DNA from: Chitinophagaceae bacterium
Lineage (GTDB): Bacteria; Bacteroidota; Bacteroidia; Chitinophagales; Chitinophagaceae
Reading direction: 5' to 3'
Length of the DNA: 64,000 nucleotides
Assembly (NCBI GenBank): GCA_025449935.1
Contig: JANWIJ010000042.1
Coordinates: 1 to 64,000 of the forward strand
The notes under the pieces were generated by a model. That model worked only from the letters and a program-made list of their open reading frames with translations, did no database searches and was not told the DNA's origin. Of this stretch, positions 29,918 through 39,197 are shown piece by piece (the first letter of the stretch is position 1; the number at the start of each line of letters is the position of its first letter). The translations under genes were made by a program, and so were the position numbers.

Positions 29918-30955
29918 CTAACCTGTATTGCAGGCAAGTGAGGGTGGATTTCTTTCTCTTTCCAGCAGTTTATACAACCTGTTTTTTATTCTTTTTAATA
30001 AGGCGGGATAAACCGGTCTTAGCAGAATCTCTCTTTTGGAAGATACTGGCTGTATCCCCCTGAGTATGGTCGCAGCCCCGGCCAGGGGTTGATATTTATT
30101 TAATACCAGCTCACGCGCCTCTTTCAGGGCCTCTATCCGGCTTTCCCAGTCATCATGCTCCAGCTGGAACCGGATTTTTTTCATAGCCCCCGCGGAATCT
30201 GCTAAATCAATTTGAATAAAAGATTTTTCGGGAAAATACTGGCTGATGTTTTTACACCCAAAATAAACCGGTACGGTATAAGCCAGGAAACAATCATTTA
30301 TTTTTTCTGTAAAGTAATGCGGTTGTGAACAATTTTCAATGGCAATGCTGTAGCGGTAGGGGAGCAGCCCATCCATCTTATCGGGTAAAAAATGACGTTC
30401 TCTTCCAAAGAAATCAACCTGGGGAAAATGTTGTTCAAGTTTCTTAATAAAATCCAGGCGATGACGGTGTCCTTCAAGCTGCGTAAGGCCGGATGCAATA
30501 CAGGAGACCAGGCGGGTTTTTTGAGGAAGATCAAGGTTAGTCAGACCCTGGTGATCATAATCAAAATGCCATCCCAGGTATCCATGAGACTGGACCGTGT
30601 TGAGGGACTGTACCAGGGGTGAGTATACTTTATAGTATTGTTCCAGGTTCCTGAACATCCAGGGATGTTCGCTGATTATGCCGGGCTCCATCATAAAGGC
30701 GATCACTTTTTCAGGACAGCAGGATGCCCGGATATTTTCACCCGGGCTGTTAAATACCAGCAGGGCGTCGCATTCAGGCAGTATATCGGTCGTAAATGCA
30801 AATTCATCCCAATACGCAAAACGTTCATCACTATGCTGCGAGTATTTTTTTATCGTATTCAGCAAAGCCTCTTTTTTTTCAAAAGAAGCGCTGACACAGA
30901 CTATGAATTTGTCATTTATCATACCAGGAGCCTGCCCGATTTTAAATAAATACAA
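29918..30955 (-). CDS. Glycosyltransferase family 10 (alpha-1,3-fucosyltransferase-like)
   Basis: YRYSIAIENCSQPHYFTEKINDCFLAYTVPVYFGCKNISQYFPEKSFI matches the GT10 donor-binding motif; true start may be 30922. Confidence 0.85.
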   Translation of the reverse strand: MYLFKIGQAPGMINDKFIVCVSASFEKKEALLNTIKKYSQHSDERFAYWDEFAFTTDILPECDALLVFNSPGENIRASCCPEKVIAFMMEPGIISEHPWMFRNLEQYYKVYSPLVQSLNTVQSHGYLGWHFDYDHQGLTNLDLPQKTRLVSCIASGLTQLEGHRHRLDFIKKLEQHFPQVDFFGRERHFLPDKMDGLLPYRYSIAIENCSQPHYFTEKINDCFLAYTVPVYFGCKNISQYFPEKSFIQIDLADSAGAMKKIRFQLEHDDWESRIEALKEARELVLNKYQPLAGAATILRGIQPVSSKREILLRPVYPALLKRIKNRLYKLLERERNPPSLACNTG

Positions 30956-30988
30956 TAGTACCGCTGAGTTTTAATATGATGCGGTTTT

Positions 30989-32128
30989 TCATACAGCAGC
31001 AGCAGCGGGCTGAACAACCAGTTTCTTAATTCCACAGGCACCCAGCATCAGGTATTCGTAGTCATCGGTTATTTTTTCCTGGTTATAGATCATCCTGATC
31101 TTGTCCAGGTTTATCTTTTTCCATTTTTCAATGACAGAAACCGTCTTCGGGAAACTAATGACGGCTGCAATATCCGCGATATTATGAAAATAGTCGGCCT
31201 CCTGCTGCAGGACAGCCCGGTTAAACCGGTTGTTATGTGCGGCAATCCGGCAGCCGCAGGCCATTGCCTCCAGTAAAGAAGGATTTGTACCACCCACCGT
31301 ATGACCATGGAAATACAACGAAGAATAATAGCGCAGGTTATCCAGTTCCACCTGGTTATATATTGCATCCGAGAATTTTATCCGCGGATCCCTGTATTTA
31401 GCGGTGATGTATTTGCCGAATTGGTTAGTAATATTCCCGATGATAAAAAGGGGATAGCAGTGTTTGGAAGCGAGGTGTCCGTCAATGATCATTTCGACGC
31501 TATTTTCAGGCTCCATCCTGGTGATCATGAGGAAATACTGGTTGGGGCGGAGATGATACTTGTCCAGGATGGAAATATCAGGTTGTGTGAAAGGAACTGC
31601 CCCGTAGGGAATATAAACCGGTTTTCTTCCATAGGTGGCCGAAATATATTCCTGTACGCCCGGTGAGTCTGCGATCATGACCTGCGCATTTTTGGCAGCC
31701 AGTGATTCTGCCCATCGCAGGAACCGTTTCACCGGCTTATTGTATTTTGTCCGTTGCCACTCCATGCCGTCCATGTTCACAATATTCACCGTTTTTTTTG
31801 GCCATCGCCAGTACCAGACCGAATCACTGGTGTAACCCAGGTGGAGCAATATGTCAAAATTCCTTTTGCGGGCGTCATTGATGCAATTCAGGTCATACGC
31901 GAATTGACCGGCGGTACCCAGTTTGTTTTCGAGGTCGGTGCAGTGAATGATATGAACCCCATTCCACGCTTTCTCTTTATAAGGATGGAGGCTGGAATTA
32001 TACACCGATACCCGGTGACCGCGCTGTACGAGATCATAGGATAAATGCTCGGCAAACTGTTCAAAACCACCGTAGTGGTTGGGAATTCCTCTTGTACCTA
32101 AAATACCAATGTCTAATTTTTTCATCAT
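30989..32128 (-). CDS. Glycosyltransferase (DUF1972/GT4 rhamnosyltransferase-like)
   Basis: IGILGTRGIPNHYGGFEQFAEHLSYDLVQRGHRVSVYN; HGHTVGGTNPSLLEAMACG. Confidence 0.88.
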   Translation of the reverse strand: MMKKLDIGILGTRGIPNHYGGFEQFAEHLSYDLVQRGHRVSVYNSSLHPYKEKAWNGVHIIHCTDLENKLGTAGQFAYDLNCINDARKRNFDILLHLGYTSDSVWYWRWPKKTVNIVNMDGMEWQRTKYNKPVKRFLRWAESLAAKNAQVMIADSPGVQEYISATYGRKPVYIPYGAVPFTQPDISILDKYHLRPNQYFLMITRMEPENSVEMIIDGHLASKHCYPLFIIGNITNQFGKYITAKYRDPRIKFSDAIYNQVELDNLRYYSSLYFHGHTVGGTNPSLLEAMACGCRIAAHNNRFNRAVLQQEADYFHNIADIAAVISFPKTVSVIEKWKKINLDKIRMIYNQEKITDDYEYLMLGACGIKKLVVQPAAAAV

Positions 32129-33204
32129 GATATTGCTTTTTTATAAGATTCTGCGGTAATTGCTGCCGCTTTTTGCCAGGTATAATCATGTAAAATTCTC
32201 TCCTGTAATTCTGCATGGCCTGTATGTTTAGAGGCCGACTCAATGGCGTTGAATATTGATTCCGGGCTGCCGGGATCACAATAGAAAGCATCATTCCTGA
32301 AATATTCCCGGGTATAGCCTTTTTCGGTGATGGCGATATTGCAGCCCATGGCCGCTGCTTCGAGAGAAGAAAGACCACAGGTTTCAAACCAGCTTGGCAG
32401 GGCATGCACTTTTGCTTCTTTATAATAATTAAGCAATGTTTCCTGCGGTAAATATTCGCGGAAGTGTATATTTTTTGCCGCTATTTTCTTACAGGCATTA
32501 AAGTATCCTTTCTGGTTGGGTGCCGGTGAACCGGCCAGCATGAGCGTATAGGAAGAATTGTTCAGGGCTTTGATCAGGTTTAGCTGGTTTTTAATTCCCT
32601 CGATCCGGGCGGCACAAAGAATAAATTTTTCATCTTTCTTCGTGTTGGCATCAGGGGAAAACAGGGCAGTATCAATCCCGTTGGGAACCACTACATAGGC
32701 TGTTGCTGTGCCATATAACTCTGCCAGTTTGCGGTATTCTGTTTCTGAATTCGGCAACAGGATGGATGCTTTCTGTAATATTTCCCGGATGCTTTTCCGC
32801 TGTCCTTTCCAGATATAAGATTTACTTTTTAAACTGTCTTTGCCTTTTACCCATCGGGCAAAGGTTTTGATATACTCGTTCCTGTTTGCAGAAAATTGGC
32901 GCAACAGCATTCCGGACAAACCTTTCCGCTGGCTCCTGTCATACTCACTGTAATCGACGAGTACCGGTGAGAGTACAAATGGCTTTTTTGTTTTGCCGAG
33001 GTGGTACAGGATATCTGCCGGCCGGATAATATTAATGAAGTGAAGCAGGTCATACTTCCGGTAATTAATCTCTTCGCTGGTCAGCAATACATCCACATCA
33101 ATTTCCAGCTTCCGCAGGGACCTTGCAGTTTGCAAAACCTGGATAGTATCACCACCGGGGGCAGTATATAGCGTGGATCTGGTAATGAAGGCTGTTTTCA
33201 TCAC
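32125..33204 (-). CDS. Glycosyltransferase, GT4 type
   Basis: LPSWFETCGLSSLEAAAMGCNIAITEKGYTREYF; FILCAARIEGIKNQLNLIKAL. Confidence 0.9.
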   Translation of the reverse strand: MMKTAFITRSTLYTAPGGDTIQVLQTARSLRKLEIDVDVLLTSEEINYRKYDLLHFINIIRPADILYHLGKTKKPFVLSPVLVDYSEYDRSQRKGLSGMLLRQFSANRNEYIKTFARWVKGKDSLKSKSYIWKGQRKSIREILQKASILLPNSETEYRKLAELYGTATAYVVVPNGIDTALFSPDANTKKDEKFILCAARIEGIKNQLNLIKALNNSSYTLMLAGSPAPNQKGYFNACKKIAAKNIHFREYLPQETLLNYYKEAKVHALPSWFETCGLSSLEAAAMGCNIAITEKGYTREYFRNDAFYCDPGSPESIFNAIESASKHTGHAELQERILHDYTWQKAAAITAESYKKAIS

Positions 33205-33383
33205 TATTTTGGAACGATGAACCGGTTTTGATTATTCAAATCGGGTAAAAATTGAAATAAGCAGCCTCGGCGCAAATAAAAATCCGGAATCTCCAGTTGG
33301 CATAGGAATAAGGTCAGCTTTTTCCGCGTTCCTGACGACGGGTGGAGGGAAAAATTATCATTATCTTGCTTTGATTTAAGAGC

Positions 33384-34358
33384 ATGAAGCATTATGTTGT
33401 TACCGGTGGCGCGGGATTCATTGGCAGCCACCTTATCAAAAGTTTACTCACTATTACTTCGGGTATAAAGATTACCTGTATTGATAACCTCGATCCCTTT
33501 TACCCGGCTGAACTGAAACAACTCAATATCGGGGATATAAAGACTGCGCCGGGTTTCCGGTTTCTCAAGCTGGATATTGCCGCTACTCCTCCGGGAGAAC
33601 TGGCTGAACTTATAAAGGAACCGGTTGATGTGATTGTTCACCTGGCGGCAAAGGCGGGGGTGCGACCCAGCATCCTGGATCCATTGGCTTACCAGCGGAC
33701 AAATATTACAGGTCTTCAGCACATGCTGGATTTTGCAAAATCAAAAAATTGCAGGCAGTTTATTTTTGCTTCCAGCAGTAGTGTGTATGGCGTGAACGAT
33801 CACTACCCGTGGAAAGAAGATGAAAGGCTGATGCCCATCAGCCCCTATGCAATGACCAAACTGGCCGGGGAAATGCTCGGTCATGTCTACCATAAATTAT
33901 ATGATATCCGCTTTATCGCTCTAAGATTCTTTACTGTTTATGGACCAGCGCAGCGACCCGACCTGGCCATCCATAAGTTTACGAAAGCCATTCTCAAAGG
34001 TGAACCCATTCCCATGTATGGAGATGGGAATACGAGCCGGGATTATACATTCGTGGCTGATACGGTGCAGGGTATCCTTGGCGCCATAGAATACACAACC
34101 ACTGGTTTCGAAATAATCAACCTGGGAAATAACCAGGCGGTTTCCTTGAAGGAATTGATACATGCAATTGAACAGGTAACGGGGAAAAAAGCTATTATTG
34201 AACAACAGGATGAGCAACCGGGGGATGTGGCTAAAACGTTTGCTGATATTGGCAAAGCAAAAAAACTACTGGGTTACAACCCGGAGACGGGATTCAGGGA
34301 AGGATTGGAAAAATTCTATGGCTGGTTTTTGGAAAACAGGGAATTATTGTTGAAGTAA
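33384..34358 (+). CDS. NAD-dependent epimerase/dehydratase (UDP-glucuronate 4-epimerase-like)
   Basis: YVVTGGAGFIGSHL Rossmann motif; SSSSVYG...YAMTKLAGE SYK triad; FTVYGPAQRPDLA. Confidence 0.88.
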   Translation: MKHYVVTGGAGFIGSHLIKSLLTITSGIKITCIDNLDPFYPAELKQLNIGDIKTAPGFRFLKLDIAATPPGELAELIKEPVDVIVHLAAKAGVRPSILDPLAYQRTNITGLQHMLDFAKSKNCRQFIFASSSSVYGVNDHYPWKEDERLMPISPYAMTKLAGEMLGHVYHKLYDIRFIALRFFTVYGPAQRPDLAIHKFTKAILKGEPIPMYGDGNTSRDYTFVADTVQGILGAIEYTTTGFEIINLGNNQAVSLKELIHAIEQVTGKKAIIEQQDEQPGDVAKTFADIGKAKKLLGYNPETGFREGLEKFYGWFLENRELLLK

Positions 34359-34362
34359 TTAA

Positions 34363-35331
34363 TTACATGGTCACTTCACTGCTGTGATTTATTTCCCTTT
34401 TTGCATGATAGATCTTCCTGACTGTGTAGGTTTTCTTGTTCTGAGACTCAAAATATGTTCTGGTATTTATGTCGGCTACAATACCGATCGTGATAAACTG
34501 TATGCCGCCTATCAGTAAAATCAGTCCCAGGATCAGCAGGGGTTTCCCGCCAATATCGTTACCCATGATTTTTAACACCAGCAGGTATATGTTTATCAGC
34601 AGGCCAATCCCAAAACTCACAAAACCGATGGGACCAAACAGATGCATGGGCTTTTGCATATACTTACGCATAAATACCATCAGCACCAGGTCACTCATTA
34701 CCTTAAAAGTCCGGTTGATGCCATATTTGCTTTTGCCGTGTATTCGTGCGTGGTGTTTTACATCCACCTGCGTGATCCTGGCTCCCTGTAATTTTGCCAG
34801 CACTGGTATGAAACGATGCAATTCCCCGTACAAACCAAGTTCTTCGGCAATCTCCCGCTTGAATATCTTTAATGTGCAGCCATAGTCTTTAATATATACC
34901 CCCGTCATCCGGCGGATAAGCGAATTGGCAATTTTGCTCGGGATTTTCCTGAGTATGAAACCATCTTTCCGGTTTTTCCGGTTTCCGGCTACCACATCCC
35001 AGTCTTCCTTTTTTAATAAGTCAAGCATGGCAGGTATATCGGTCGGGTCATTTTGCAGGTCACCATCGAGGAGGGCAATAAACCTGCCGCGGGAATGATC
35101 AATACCGGCGGTCATGGCCGTGCTTTGTCCATAATTTTTTCTCAGTTCAACCAGCACGGTACGGTCATCAGCATGTTCAAGAACTTGTTGTTTGGTCTTA
35201 TCGGTTGAACCGTCATCTACAAGCACTACCTCGTAATCAATACCACCCAGTGCGGAACGTACTGCGTCCAGCAGGGGTTTGATATTCTCTTCTTCATCCA
35301 TCACCGTAATGACAACCGATAATTCCCGCAT
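34363..35331 (-). CDS. Glycosyltransferase family 2, polyprenyl-phosphate type with C-terminal TM helices
   Basis: SVVITVMDEEENIKPLLDAV...DDGSTDKTKQ; LLDGDLQNDPTDIPAML; two C-terminal TM segments. Confidence 0.9.
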   Translation of the reverse strand: MRELSVVITVMDEEENIKPLLDAVRSALGGIDYEVVLVDDGSTDKTKQQVLEHADDRTVLVELRKNYGQSTAMTAGIDHSRGRFIALLDGDLQNDPTDIPAMLDLLKKEDWDVVAGNRKNRKDGFILRKIPSKIANSLIRRMTGVYIKDYGCTLKIFKREIAEELGLYGELHRFIPVLAKLQGARITQVDVKHHARIHGKSKYGINRTFKVMSDLVLMVFMRKYMQKPMHLFGPIGFVSFGIGLLINIYLLVLKIMGNDIGGKPLLILGLILLIGGIQFITIGIVADINTRTYFESQNKKTYTVRKIYHAKREINHSSEVTM

Positions 35332-35425
35332 AATTGTAATTATTCGGTCAAAGGTACAGGATAAACCGACGGCAAATCAGGAGTTGCTGCGCAGCATTTT
35401 TTACCGGGCTGTGCCGCCGTTGCAA

Positions 35426-36682
35426 TTACAGTACCCCTGCCAGCTCCAAACTTTTTCTCTTCAGCTTACGGAGTTCAAGGTCTTCAATTACAGGATCAGG
35501 AGCCAGGATAAGTGAAACATTGTTTTCCTTCCACCATTCGGCAGATTTTAATTCCCGGTGTGAAATGACCCCCACCAGGTACTCCCGTCCTTCCCGGGCA
35601 TGCCATTCTTCAATCCATTCAAATCGTTCCCGGGGAATGACCGACGCATCATCAAAACTGATATATACCCGCAGGAAAAAATCATTACTCAATTCATGTG
35701 GCAGGTGATGATTTAGTTTTTTATACTCATATTTATAATGGTACCGGAGGGCGGATATATCGCTCAGTATAGCCGACGCGGTGGGAAAACTGCCGGCACC
35801 CTTTCCATAGAAAAATTGTTTATCCGCAAACGCACTTTCAATCACCACCCCGTTGTATTCATTTTTTACAAGTGCGAGGGGATCGTCCTGTTTTACAAAC
35901 TGCGGTAAAACAAAGGCAGCTACTTTGCCATTTTTTAGTTTCTGTGCCTGTGCCACCAGCTTAATCTCCTGCCTTTTTGCGCGGGCAACCTCCGCATCGG
36001 CGGCATGGATATGCTGAATGCCGCTAAACAATATGGATGCAGGCCGTTCCATGATACCATAGGCATGCGTCAGCAGGAAAGTCCATTTGTTTACAGCATC
36101 ATAACCTTCCACATCCAGCTGCGGGTTCCTTTCCGCGAAACCCGCCTGTTGCGCCAGTAGCAATGCCTGTTTGAAATCAAGACCTTCTTCAAATATTTTG
36201 GTGAGAATAAAATTGGTAGAGCCATTTACAATTGCTTTTATCGAATGCAGCAGGTCGTTATCATAGTATTCTTCCAGGTTCCGGATTACCGGGATAGAAG
36301 CACAGGCCGCAGACTCGTACAGGAACGACCTCCCTGTTTGCTGCTGCAGCTCCAGTAATTCCGGCAAATGCCCGGCTATCATTTTTTTACTGGCACTTAC
36401 CACATCCTTTCCATTTTTCAATGCGGTGCTTACAATGGTAAATGCGGCGTCTGCATCATCAATTACTTCTACGATTACATTGATGTCCCGGTCATTCAAT
36501 AAGTCATACTTGTCAGCCGTAAATAAAGAGGCGGGTCCATTCCTTTTCTTCCCGTAATTTTTTATACAGACTTTTTTAATGCGGGCATTGAGTGAGGGAG
36601 TTTGTTGCAGCACCCTGTACAGGCCTTCACCCACCACACCAAATCCAAAGAGACCAATCGTTAATTGTTTATGCGTTTCCAT
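35426..36682 (-). CDS. Homoserine dehydrogenase
   Basis: IGLFGFGVVGEGLYRVLQ; INVIVEVIDDADAA; IKAIVNGSTNFILTKIFEEGLDFKQALLLAQQAGFAERNPQLDVEGYDAVNKW. Confidence 0.93.
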   Translation of the reverse strand: METHKQLTIGLFGFGVVGEGLYRVLQQTPSLNARIKKVCIKNYGKKRNGPASLFTADKYDLLNDRDINVIVEVIDDADAAFTIVSTALKNGKDVVSASKKMIAGHLPELLELQQQTGRSFLYESAACASIPVIRNLEEYYDNDLLHSIKAIVNGSTNFILTKIFEEGLDFKQALLLAQQAGFAERNPQLDVEGYDAVNKWTFLLTHAYGIMERPASILFSGIQHIHAADAEVARAKRQEIKLVAQAQKLKNGKVAAFVLPQFVKQDDPLALVKNEYNGVVIESAFADKQFFYGKGAGSFPTASAILSDISALRYHYKYEYKKLNHHLPHELSNDFFLRVYISFDDASVIPRERFEWIEEWHAREGREYLVGVISHRELKSAEWWKENNVSLILAPDPVIEDLELRKLKRKSLELAGVL

Positions 36683-37863
36683 CAGGCGGTTACAGTTTTA
36701 TTTTTAGTTTTTGTGTTTAACAGCGCATTCAATGCAGTATCAAGGTCGCTGACCAGGTCAGTTACTTCTTCCAGGCCAACCGAGAGACGGACCAGGCTGT
36801 CTGAAACTCCCGCAGCTCTTCTCTTTTCAGCCGGAATGGATTTATGGGTCATTTGGGCAGGATGACAGACGAGGCTTTTAACTCCACCCAGGCTCTCCGC
36901 CAGTTTAAAATAGCGGGTGGAGGTAACAAATGCAGTCGCTGCTTCTTCTGTATCATCCTTCAGGGTGAAGGATACAATGCCGCCAAAACCTTCCGACTGC
37001 TTTGCAGCTATCTCATGATTCTGGTGATTTTTCAACCCCGGGTAGTAAACTTTGTCTACCGCGGGATGTATCGCCAGGAATTCAGCAACCGCTTGTGCAT
37101 TAGCGCAATGTTGTTTAATACGCAGGGGTAATGTTTCAATGCCCCGGATTACCAGCCAGCTGTCGAAGGGAGATAAAATTGCACCACTGGCATTCTGGAT
37201 GAATTTAATTTTTTCCCCCAGCTCTTTTTCTTTGGTCACTACCAGGCCGGCGATCAGGTCACTGTGTCCACCGAGGTATTTGGTGGCGGAATGAACGACA
37301 ATATCTGCCCCCCGTAAAAGAGGTTGTTGCAAGGCGGGAGAAGCAAATGTATTATCCACGCAAAGCAGGCAGTGGTTGGCCCTGGCAATTTTAGCGATCG
37401 CCTCTATATCAGAAATCTTCAGCGTGGGATTGGTGGGGGTTTCGATCCAGATAAGTTTTGTGTTGGGTGTAACGGCGTGAAAAACATTTTCCGCATTTGT
37501 TGTATCGGTATAATTGACTTTTATTCCGAATTTCTGGTAGATATGGGTGAATAGCCGGAAGGCACCGCCATAAATGTCATCTACGGCGAGTATTTCATCC
37601 CCGCTTTCCAATAGTTTGATCACGGCATCAATAGCGGCGAGACCACTGCCAAAGGCAACACCAACTTTGCCGTATTCGAGTTTGGCAATGATATCTTCCA
37701 GTACTGCCCGGGTGGGATTGCCGGTGCGGGCATAGTCATAGCCTTTGTTTATCCCGGGTGCTTCCTGCACAAAAGTAGATGTTTGATAAATCGGAACGGC
37801 GATGGATCCTGTTAACGGGTCGACAGGGATACTGTGGATCAGCTGTGTTGCATTGTTACTCAT
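36682..37863 (-). CDS. Cys/Met metabolism PLP enzyme (cystathionine gamma-synthase/lyase-like)
   Basis: PIYQTSTFVQEAPGINKGYDYARTGNPTRAVLE; VVHSATKYLGGHSDLIAGLVV (PLP Lys). Confidence 0.93.
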   Translation of the reverse strand: MSNNATQLIHSIPVDPLTGSIAVPIYQTSTFVQEAPGINKGYDYARTGNPTRAVLEDIIAKLEYGKVGVAFGSGLAAIDAVIKLLESGDEILAVDDIYGGAFRLFTHIYQKFGIKVNYTDTTNAENVFHAVTPNTKLIWIETPTNPTLKISDIEAIAKIARANHCLLCVDNTFASPALQQPLLRGADIVVHSATKYLGGHSDLIAGLVVTKEKELGEKIKFIQNASGAILSPFDSWLVIRGIETLPLRIKQHCANAQAVAEFLAIHPAVDKVYYPGLKNHQNHEIAAKQSEGFGGIVSFTLKDDTEEAATAFVTSTRYFKLAESLGGVKSLVCHPAQMTHKSIPAEKRRAAGVSDSLVRLSVGLEEVTDLVSDLDTALNALLNTKTKNKTVTA

Positions 37864-38001
37864 CTTTTTTGGTTTTACCCCATTCCTGGGAATGAGGGAG
37901 GTTAAAAAATTTCATTTTTTTTAAACACTGACCAAGAAAGTGAAGTAATAAAACTATCAGGTAGTTGATCTGTTTCCCGGTTATACCCGGGAAAATAAAA
38001 A

Positions 38002-38027
38002 AGCTCACCCGACAAATCAGATGAGCT
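38002..38027 (-). terminator. Intrinsic terminator hairpin between SAM-I aptamer and metB-like gene
   Basis: Minus strand AGCTCA-TCTGATTTGTCGGG-TGAGCT followed by TTTTTT. Confidence 0.7.
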
Positions 38028-38066
38028 TTGAATATAGTAAGAAGATATTTGAAGCTTTTAATCTGA

Positions 38067-38183
38067 CTTATCTGTCCCCGCACTAAATGTGGGGATGGAA
38101 TTGGCACCTTTCTCCCGACGTTGTTGTCAGGAGCAGGTTGTCAAGGCTTCATCGGGCCATTACCCTCTGCCTTTCTTGATAAG
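38067..38183 (-). ncRNA. SAM-I (S-box) riboswitch aptamer
   Basis: Minus strand: CTTATCAAGAAAGGCAGAGGGTAATGGCCCGATGAAGCCTTGACAACC...GGTGCCAATTCC...GATAAG matches the SAM-I consensus including P1 CTTATC/GATAAG. Confidence 0.95.
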
Positions 38184-38320
38184 TATCTGTAAAGAACTGG
38201 GTCAAAGATAGGGAGAAGAAGTTCGATTTTCCAAACAAGGATTTATTTTTTTTCCGAACAACTGTTTGGATATAGGCCGTAATACTGGCTGGTAAAGAAT
38301 TTCAACCGGAAAAAAAAGAA

Positions 38321-38344
38321 AGAGGTTGCACCCCTGCAACCTCT
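38321..38344 (-). terminator. Rho-independent terminator of the 38377-39030 gene
   Basis: AGAGGTTGCA-GGGG-TGCAACCTCT then TTCTTTTTTTT on the minus strand. Confidence 0.85.
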
Positions 38345-38376
38345 TCATTATAAATGAACCGACCCTATAAGAAAGT

Positions 38377-39030
38377 TTAATTTTTTGCGGTTTCTACTTC
38401 AACCTTGGTACCTGTATAGATCCAGGCCTTGGGTGTTTCAGCTTTTTTGACTTTAACTTTAGTCTTTGTTTTTGTGGTTTTAGCCTTAACATCTGCATCC
38501 GCTGTTGCTGCGTCTCCCGTACCTATTGACGGTACAACAAATACTGCGGCGGGATCTGCTACATTATAAGGTTTGCCAATAACAATGCTCAGGGTTTTTG
38601 TATCCTTGTCAAAAATTAATGTTCCTTCAGCTACATCTTTCCCATCCTCCGTTTTTTGAGCAGGAATTTTATAGGTAGCAGGTGATTTTCTAAGCATGGC
38701 TTTCACTTTACCCTGTGGTAAACCTTCTATCCATACCAGGCCTTTATTTTCCGGATCTATTGAAACAGCAACTGAAGCTGCCTCCGGGTTCGTTGTGGAT
38801 TCATAGGTCCCTATAACAGGGAAAATATCTTTTGAAGTAAGGGCTGGCCTTGTGGCAATCAGTTTACCTTCGTATTTCGCATTAATGTCTCCTACTACTG
38901 GATTTTTCTTAGGATCCCATGTTGATTTTTGCTCCTGTACCGGCACTGGTACGGGGTCTGTCTGGGCTTGTGTTATCATAGCCAGGAAAGACAATACCAT
39001 GACTCCCATTATATAAATGGTCTTTTTCAT
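38377..39030 (-). CDS. Hypothetical secreted protein
   Basis: 217 aa, signal peptide MKKTIYIMGVMVLSFLAMITQAQ; own terminator. Confidence 0.75.
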   Translation of the reverse strand: MKKTIYIMGVMVLSFLAMITQAQTDPVPVPVQEQKSTWDPKKNPVVGDINAKYEGKLIATRPALTSKDIFPVIGTYESTTNPEAASVAVSIDPENKGLVWIEGLPQGKVKAMLRKSPATYKIPAQKTEDGKDVAEGTLIFDKDTKTLSIVIGKPYNVADPAAVFVVPSIGTGDAATADADVKAKTTKTKTKVKVKKAETPKAWIYTGTKVEVETAKN

Positions 39031-39197
39031 AAGTTAAAATTTTAATGATTTAATTGATACCAGCCCTACTCTTCAAAATACTGTGCCAAAAAACTCCTTT
39101 TGTGGATAAGTTGAATATTTTTTAGTTAAACGTCCCTGCCGGGAAGGAAGTCCGCCCACCCAATGCCCGGGTTGTGCTTATCTTCGCTCACTATTTT

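Noticed and set aside
37856-38107. 83-aa minus-strand ORF
   Set aside because: Covers part of the SAM-I aptamer and its terminator; an RNA leader, not a protein.
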